DNA from: Phyllobacteriaceae bacterium
GTDB lineage: Bacteria; Pseudomonadota; Alphaproteobacteria; Rhizobiales; Devosiaceae
Reading direction: 5' to 3'
Assembly (NCBI GenBank): GCA_012799265.1
Contig: JAAZLP010000260.1
Coordinates: forward strand, 1 to 10,491
Length of the DNA: 10,491 nucleotides
The position numbers were made by a program, and so were the translations under genes. The notes below the pieces were generated by a model. The model was given only the letters and a program-made list of their open reading frames with translations. It was not told the origin of the DNA and did not search any database. Of this stretch, positions 6,759-10,491 are shown one piece after another. The number at the start of each line of letters is the position of its first letter. Position 1 is the stretch's first letter.

Positions 6759-7423
6759 GCGAAGACATGGAACAGGAAGAGGGCGATGTGCTCCGTCGCC
6801 AGCTGCGCATCATTGAAGCGCTGCTGTTTGCCTCCACCGAGCCGCTCAGGGCGGCGGATATGGCGCCTTATCTGGGGGAAGGGGCCAATGTCACCAAGCT
6901 GCTGAAGGCGCTACAGGCTGAATATGCCGAGCGCGGGGTGAATCTTGTGCGTCGTGGAGATGGCTGGGTTTTCCGCACGGCGGAGGATCTGGGGTTCCTG
7001 CTGCGGCGGGAAGAGCACGAAACGCGGCCGCTGTCGCGGGCGGCGCTGGAGACGCTTTCCATCATCGCCTATCACCAGCCAGCGACGCGCGCGGAGATAG
7101 AGGAAGTGCGCGGCGTGGCCACCGGCAAGGGTACGCTCGATCTTTTGATGGAGGCGGGCTGGGTGCGCATGCGCGGGCGTCGCAGGACGCCGGGGCGGCC
7201 GGTGACCTATGGCACGACGGAGGCCTTTCTCGATCATTTCGGGCTCGAGACGCTGGGCGACCTGCCGGGGCTCGAGGACCTCAAAGGCGCAGGATTGCTG
7301 AGCGGACGGCTGCCGGCGGACCTGCAAATACCGCTGCCCTTTACCGGCGAGCTGCGCGAGGACGAGGACCCGCTCGATCCGTCAGACCTCGGTGATCCGG
7401 AGCCGGTGGACGAGGAAAGTTGA
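6755..7423 (+). CDS. scpB: Segregation and condensation protein B
   Basis: This 222-residue protein is the ScpB partner of ScpA and SMC. It consists of two winged-helix domains that dimerise and bind the kleisin. Conserved stretches are RIIEALLFASTEPL (residues 18-31), LSRAALETLSIIAYHQPATRAEIEEVRGV (93-121, shown in two overlapping parts in the family profile) and GRPVTYGTTEAFLDHFGL (147-164). The tail after about 197 is acidic and probably disordered (EDEDPLDPSDLGDPEP). The GTG start at 6755 is chosen because it overlaps the scpA stop as GTGA, implying translational coupling, and has AAGGA about 6 nt upstream. An ATG four codons later is the alternative. Confidence 0.93.
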   Translation: MSEDMEQEEGDVLRRQLRIIEALLFASTEPLRAADMAPYLGEGANVTKLLKALQAEYAERGVNLVRRGDGWVFRTAEDLGFLLRREEHETRPLSRAALETLSIIAYHQPATRAEIEEVRGVATGKGTLDLLMEAGWVRMRGRRRTPGRPVTYGTTEAFLDHFGLETLGDLPGLEDLKGAGLLSGRLPADLQIPLPFTGELREDEDPLDPSDLGDPEPVDEES

Positions 7424-7443
7424 ACCGGTCTTCAGTGGTTTAT

Positions 7444-7465
7444 CGTTCTGAGGCGGAACGCGTTC
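7444..7465. promoter_or_regulatory. Inverted repeats beside the tatA -35 region
   Basis: CGTTC (7444-7448) and GAACG (7456-7460) form a 5-bp inverted repeat. GAACG then joins CGTTC to form the perfect 10-bp palindrome GAACGCGTTC (7456-7465), whose last base is the first base of the proposed tatA -35. The position suits a repressor or activator site. It could equally be a weak end signal for the scpAB transcript or chance. No known regulator is assigned. Confidence 0.3.
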
Positions 7466-7493
7466 TTGTGTTTGTGCCCGTTTGAACCTATTT
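7465..7493 (+). promoter_or_regulatory. Probable tatABC promoter
   Basis: CTTGTG (7465-7470) and CTATTT (7488-7493) are separated by exactly 17 nt. This matches the alphaproteobacterial housekeeping pattern CTTGAC-N17-CTATAT at 4 of 6 and 5 of 6 positions. It lies in the only sizeable gap of the scp-tat region, 122 bp between scpB and tatA. Transcription would start near 7500, leaving a leader of about 45 nt. The leader contains two mutually exclusive small hairpins: TCGCG/CGCGA (7506-7520) or CGTAA/TTACG (7511-7526). Confidence 0.5.
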
Positions 7494-7545
7494 CTGCCTA
7501 CTCTATCGCGCGTAACGCGAATTACGGACTTGTAGGGGAACTAAC

Positions 7546-7758
7546 ATGCACGCGCCGTCTATTTGGGGCATTCTCGTCGTCGCCGTCGTCGTCATCCTGT
7601 TGTTCGGCCGTGGAAAGATCTCCGGCATGATGGGTGAAGTCGCCTCCGGCATCAAAGCCTTCCAGAAGGGCATGAAGGACGATGACAAGCCGTCCGAGAT
7701 TCCGGTTGCTCGCGCTGACATCGACGCCCGCGAAGTGGAAAAGAGCAAGGACGCCTGA
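7546..7758 (+). CDS. tatA: Twin-arginine translocase subunit TatA
   Basis: This 70-residue TatA oligomerises to form the pathway for folded twin-arginine substrates across the inner membrane. A short periplasmic N-terminus (MHAPSIW) leads into a single membrane helix at about 6-20. The conserved hinge FGRGKI (20-25) and the amphipathic helix ISGMMGEVASGIKAFQKGM (25-43) follow, then the charged DDD patch and a hydrophilic tail. All these are standard for TatA, including the hinge F20-G21. AGGGGA about 7 nt before the ATG is the strongest Shine-Dalgarno in the window. This fits the known need for TatA in excess over TatB and TatC. It is the first gene of the tatA-tatB-tatC operon. Confidence 0.96.
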   Translation: MHAPSIWGILVVAVVVILLFGRGKISGMMGEVASGIKAFQKGMKDDDKPSEIPVARADIDAREVEKSKDA

Positions 7759-7782
7759 TCGCGTCCTGCACTGACCGCTAGA

Positions 7783-7797
7783 GGCAGCATCGCTGCC
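7783..7797 (+). other. Hairpin in the tatA-tatB intergenic region
   Basis: GGCAGC (7783-7788) and GCTGCC (7792-7797) are perfectly complementary with a 3-nt loop ATC. The hairpin ends just upstream of the GGGGAG Shine-Dalgarno of tatB and lacks a T-run, so it is not a classical terminator. It could stabilise the upstream tatA message or reduce tatB translation. That role is inference from position only. Confidence 0.45.
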
Positions 7798-7814
7798 GTG
7801 GGGAGACATTCCAT

Positions 7815-8552
7815 ATGCTCGGCCTAGGCTGGACAGAAATGCTGGTGATCGGCGTTGTCGCGCTGGTCGTCATCGGCCCAAAAGACCTGCCCGTCGTCAT
7901 GGGCAAGGTGGGCAAGGTTATTGGTCAAATCCAGCGCATGGGCCGCGAGTTCCAGCGCGAGATCAACAAGACCACCGGTCTCGATGAAGTGCGCAACCTG
8001 CGCCAGTCCATCACAAGCCCGCTCAAGCAGACGGCTGATGAAATCCGCAAGGAGTTCAACGCCATCGGCAAGGACGGCAGCCAGTCCCCGACCGGCGCGC
8101 TCAAGCCGACCGACCCGAATGTGGAAAGCGTCGTTGATGCGATCCATGAGAAGGCCGGGATCGCTGCGCCCAAGAGGAGCAATGACGCGCTGGCCAGCGA
8201 ATATGGCTTCAAGCCCTCCACACCGCCTGCTGCTGCCACTGCGCCTGCGGAGCCTGTGAAGGCCGTCCGCGCGCCGCGCCAGACTTCTACTGCCAAGGTG
8301 GCTGACGCCGAGGCCAAGCCGGTCAAGGCCGCAAAGCCCAAGGCGACGACCGCGAAGGCTGCGGCAAAGCCTGCTGAAGGAAAGCCAGCCGCTGCCGCCA
8401 AGCCCGCTGCCGCCAAGGCGCCAAAGGCTGCCAAGCCTGCCGCAGCAAAGGCTGCTGCTGAGAAACCTGCTGCCAAGACCGAAGCAAAACCTGCCGCCAA
8501 GCCGCGCGCGCCGCGCAAGAAAGCGGCTGATACGGCTGGAAAGACCGAATAA
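7815..8552 (+). CDS. tatB: Twin-arginine translocase subunit TatB with long Lys/Ala/Pro-rich tail
   Basis: This 245-residue TatB forms, with TatC, the receptor for twin-arginine signal peptides. The N-terminus MLGLGWTEMLVIGVVALVVIGPKDLP has the membrane helix (about 5-20), E8, and the G21-P22 hinge that distinguishes TatB from TatA. An amphipathic helix with FQREINKTTGLDEVRNLRQ follows. The protein is longer than E. coli TatB (171 residues). Residues about 162-245 are a low-complexity, strongly basic tail of repeated AKP/AAK/KPAA units ending in PRAPRKKAADTAGKTE, resembling a histone H1 tail. GGGGAG lies about 10 nt upstream of the ATG. The stop overlaps the tatC start by one base (TAATG), so the two are probably translationally coupled. 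Confidence 0.95.
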   Translation: MLGLGWTEMLVIGVVALVVIGPKDLPVVMGKVGKVIGQIQRMGREFQREINKTTGLDEVRNLRQSITSPLKQTADEIRKEFNAIGKDGSQSPTGALKPTDPNVESVVDAIHEKAGIAAPKRSNDALASEYGFKPSTPPAAATAPAEPVKAVRAPRQTSTAKVADAEAKPVKAAKPKATTAKAAAKPAEGKPAAAAKPAAAKAPKAAKPAAAKAAAEKPAAKTEAKPAAKPRAPRKKAADTAGKTE

Positions 8553-9370
8553 TGGCCGACACCAAGCCGCAGATCGAAGACAAATCCAAGCTCGATCCCG
8601 AAGACGAACTGGCCGGCAGCGAAGCCCCGTTGCTTGAGCATCTCGTCGAACTCCGCAAGCGCCTGATCCACAGCGCCATCGCCATCGTTGGCCTGATGGT
8701 CGTGTGCTTCATCTTTGCCGGGCAGATTTTTGACGTCCTGCTCAATCCCTATCGCTCGATTTATCCCAATCCGGGCGATATGGAGCTGATCTATACGGCG
8801 CCGCAGGAATTCTTCTTCACCCAGCTCAATATCGCGCTGTTCGGCGCGATCTTCCTCGGCTTCCCCTATCTCGCGACGCAGATCTACGGCTTTGTGGCGC
8901 CGGGGCTCTACAAGCATGAGCGCAAGGCGCTGGTGCCCTACCTGATTGCGACCCCGATCTTCTTCCTGCTTGGCGCCGCGATGGTCTATTTCGTCGTCCT
9001 GCCGATGGCGCTCGGCTTCTTTGCCGGCATGCAGACCGAAGAGATCAAGCTGCTCGCCAAGGTGTCGGAATATCTCTCGCTGGCCATGACGCTGATCCTG
9101 GCCTTCGGCGTCTGTTTCCAGTTGCCGGTGGTGCTGACGCTTCTGGCGCAGATCGACCTCGTCAATGTCGAGATGCTCAAGAAGGGGCGTCGCTACGCCA
9201 TTGTCGGCATTCTGATCGTGGCTGCCTTCATCACGCCGCCCGATCCGATTTCCCAGATCGGTCTTGCCATGCCCATGTATGGCCTCTACGAACTCGCCAT
9301 CTGGTCTGTCCGGATGGTCGAGAAGCGTCGTGCCAAGAAGCTGGCCGAAGAAGCTGCCGCCGAATCCTGA
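8552..9370 (+). CDS. tatC: Twin-arginine translocase subunit TatC
   Basis: This 272-residue polytopic inner-membrane protein is the core receptor of the Tat translocase. It has six membrane segments at about 41-61, 93-115, 130-155, 176-198, 213-229 and 235-254. The conserved cytoplasmic N-terminal motif is HLVELRKRL (30-38), whose E33 corresponds to E. coli E15. The first cytoplasmic loop has FVAPGLYKHERKALVP, with E123 corresponding to E. coli E103. Both sites are known to contact the signal peptide. FITPPDPISQ (226-235) before the last helix is also typical. The N-terminal extension of about 20 charged residues and the basic/Ala C-terminal tail are slightly longer than in E. coli. Its ATG overlaps the tatB stop by one nucleotide. 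Confidence 0.96.
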   Translation: MADTKPQIEDKSKLDPEDELAGSEAPLLEHLVELRKRLIHSAIAIVGLMVVCFIFAGQIFDVLLNPYRSIYPNPGDMELIYTAPQEFFFTQLNIALFGAIFLGFPYLATQIYGFVAPGLYKHERKALVPYLIATPIFFLLGAAMVYFVVLPMALGFFAGMQTEEIKLLAKVSEYLSLAMTLILAFGVCFQLPVVLTLLAQIDLVNVEMLKKGRRYAIVGILIVAAFITPPDPISQIGLAMPMYGLYELAIWSVRMVEKRRAKKLAEEAAAES

Positions 9371-9382
9371 TAGTCTAATCCG

Positions 9383-9427
9383 CGCCTTGCCCGATCGCCT
9401 TGCCCGGCGTGGGCAGGGCGAGTTTCC
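9383..9427 (+). terminator. Hairpin with duplicated 5' arm between tatC and serS (possible terminator/attenuator)
   Basis: CGCCTTGCCC (9396-9405) pairs with GGGCAGGGCG (9411-9420) over 10 bp with one G-U pair and a 5-nt loop. It is followed by AGTTTCC, only a weak T-tract. The same 10-mer CGCCTTGCCC occurs 13 nt earlier (9383-9392), so either copy can pair with the 3' arm. It may end the tat transcript inefficiently or only reduce read-through into serS. Confidence 0.45.
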
Positions 9428-9441
9428 TATTGTCCCAGTCA

Positions 9442-9457
9442 ACGGGTAGGGGCCCGT
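9442..9457 (+). promoter_or_regulatory. serS ribosome-binding site inside a small hairpin loop
   Basis: ACGGG (9442-9446) and CCCGT (9453-9457) form a perfect 5-bp stem. The loop TAGGGG (9447-9452) contains the likely Shine-Dalgarno AGGGG, 11 nt before the serS ATG. The placement would present or partly constrain the ribosome-binding site. The stem is short and the effect is unproven. Confidence 0.4.
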
Positions 9458-9463
9458 ATAGCG

Positions 9464-10491
9464 ATGTTCGATATCAAGTGGATCCGAGACAATCCTGAAG
9501 CCTTCGACAAGGCCATGTCGCTGCGCAAGAATGTGTCCGTCCGCGCTTCCGATCTCATCGCCATCGACGAGCGTCGCCGCCAGATCATCGTTCGCCTCAA
9601 CGAGGCGCAGGAAAAGCGCAACACCTTCTCCAAGCAGATCGGCCAGGCCAAGGCGCAGAAGGACGAGGCCAAGGCCGCCGAGTTGATGGCGGAAGTCGCC
9701 AAGCTCAAGGAATTCATTCCCGCCGGCGAAGCTGAAGAGCGCGCGGTGGAAAAAGAGCTGCGCGACGTGCTGTCCTCGATCCCCAATATGGCGCTCGATG
9801 ACGTCCCCTATGGCGAGGACGAAAGCGACAATGTCGAATATTTCGGCCAGAACGGGTCGGCAGAAACCGTCGCCAAGGTCCGCCCGGCCAAGCCGAGCTT
9901 TGCCTTTGCGCCCAAGGAGCATTTCGAGGTCGGCGTAGCCGAAGCGAATATGGACTTCGAAACGGCGGCCAAACTGTCGGGCAGCCGCTTTGTCGTGCTG
10001 AAGGGCCAGGTGGCGCGTCTTGAGCGTGCGCTCGGCCAGTTCATGCTTGATCTGCACACGACCGAGCACGGCTATCTCGAAGTGCAGCCGCCGGTTCTGG
10101 TGCGTGACGACGCGCTGTTCGGTACCGGCCAGCTACCGAAATTCGAGGAAGACCTGTTCTTCACCCCGCATGGTGATGGCCGTCTGGCGCTGATCCCCAC
10201 GGCGGAAGTGCCGATGACCAATTTCGTGCGGGAAGCAATCCTCTCGGAAGAAGAGCTGCCGTTGCGTCTGACGGCACTGACGCCGTGCTTCCGTTCCGAA
10301 GCCGGTTCGGCAGGTCGCGATACGCGCGGCATGCTGCGTCAGCACCAGTTCAACAAGGTTGAGCTGGTCGCGATCACGACGCCGGAAGAAGGCGAGAACG
10401 AGCATGAGCGCATGCTGGCCGCGGCTGAAGCCGTGCTGCAGAAGCTTGGTCTCCACTACCGCGTCATGAAGCTCTGCACCGGCGACATGGG
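9464..10491 (+). CDS. serS: Seryl-tRNA synthetase (class II; 3' end beyond the window)
   Basis: The frame from ATG 9464 stays open to the right edge (342 complete codons of a protein usually about 425-430 long). SerRS charges tRNA-Ser, and also tRNA-Sec where present, with serine. The N-terminus MFDIKWIRDNPEAF is typical of the family. Residues about 30-105 form the charged helical hairpin (coiled-coil arm) that reads the tRNA-Ser long variable arm. The catalytic domain shows GYLEVQPPVLVRDDALFGTGQ (in the 204-223 region), the TAE serine-binding loop (246-248), and class II motif 2, FRSEAGSAGRDTRGM then LRQHQFNKVEL (276-301). Motif 3 lies outside the window. In related genomes serS follows tatC as here, usually with surE next. 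Confidence 0.96.
   Translation, partial: MFDIKWIRDNPEAFDKAMSLRKNVSVRASDLIAIDERRRQIIVRLNEAQEKRNTFSKQIGQAKAQKDEAKAAELMAEVAKLKEFIPAGEAEERAVEKELRDVLSSIPNMALDDVPYGEDESDNVEYFGQNGSAETVAKVRPAKPSFAFAPKEHFEVGVAEANMDFETAAKLSGSRFVVLKGQVARLERALGQFMLDLHTTEHGYLEVQPPVLVRDDALFGTGQLPKFEEDLFFTPHGDGRLALIPTAEVPMTNFVREAILSEEELPLRLTALTPCFRSEAGSAGRDTRGMLRQHQFNKVELVAITTPEEGENEHERMLAAAEAVLQKLGLHYRVMKLCTGDM

Noticed and set aside
7925..10069. Open frame of 714 codons on the minus strand running across tatB, tatC and serS
   Set aside because: Its length is striking and it crosses the 93-bp tatC-serS spacer, but it is antisense to three well-supported genes, its composition (long A/G and R/H/D runs) follows their codon bias, and no family is recognisable.

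Overview
The window looks like a core chromosomal segment of an alphaproteobacterium, most likely of the order Hyphomicrobiales (Rhizobiales). The evidence is high GC with strong G/C preference at third codon positions, and a gene order (erpA / dgt, argS, SPOR-domain protein, scpA, scpB, tatA, tatB, tatC, serS) that I know as a conserved block in Rhizobium/Brucella-type genomes. A Devosia-like genus is my guess, from overall impression only. No mobile element, CRISPR array, tRNA or rRNA is visible.

Left end, minus strand (1-665): the N-terminal part of a serine beta-lactamase-like hydrolase, cut by the window edge, lies downstream of an ErpA/IscA-type Fe-S carrier. An 86-bp divergent spacer separates erpA from the plus-strand genes. 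Plus strand (752-5890): a dNTP triphosphohydrolase of the HD superfamily, arginyl-tRNA synthetase, and a 699-residue bitopic inner-membrane protein with a long disordered cytoplasmic half, one membrane helix and a periplasmic C-terminal SPOR domain. Next (5970-7423) come the condensin partners scpA and scpB, overlapping by 4 nt. Then (7546-9370) comes the complete twin-arginine translocase operon tatA-tatB-tatC, with a good alphaproteobacterial-type promoter in front of tatA. Right end (9464 to edge): serS, cut after catalytic motif 2.

The genes serve general cell functions: nucleotide pools (Dgt), aminoacylation (ArgS, SerS), chromosome segregation (ScpAB), envelope/division (SPOR protein) and export of folded proteins (TatABC). 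Nothing here is clearly a new defence or biosynthetic system.

The points most worth a second look are these. nagZ, which I expect between the SPOR gene and scpA, is absent and replaced by a 79-bp spacer holding a large inverted repeat and a possible out-of-frame remnant that ends in an ATGA junction with scpA. Three similar short helical motifs and a duplicated VRIPG/FDF segment lie in the cytoplasmic half of the SPOR protein. TatB has a histone-H1-like K/A/P tail. RNA hairpins lie at the tatA leader, the tatA-tatB junction and the tatC-serS junction; the last has a duplicated 5' arm and a Shine-Dalgarno inside a hairpin loop. The last 45 codons of argS show an abrupt change in third-position base use.
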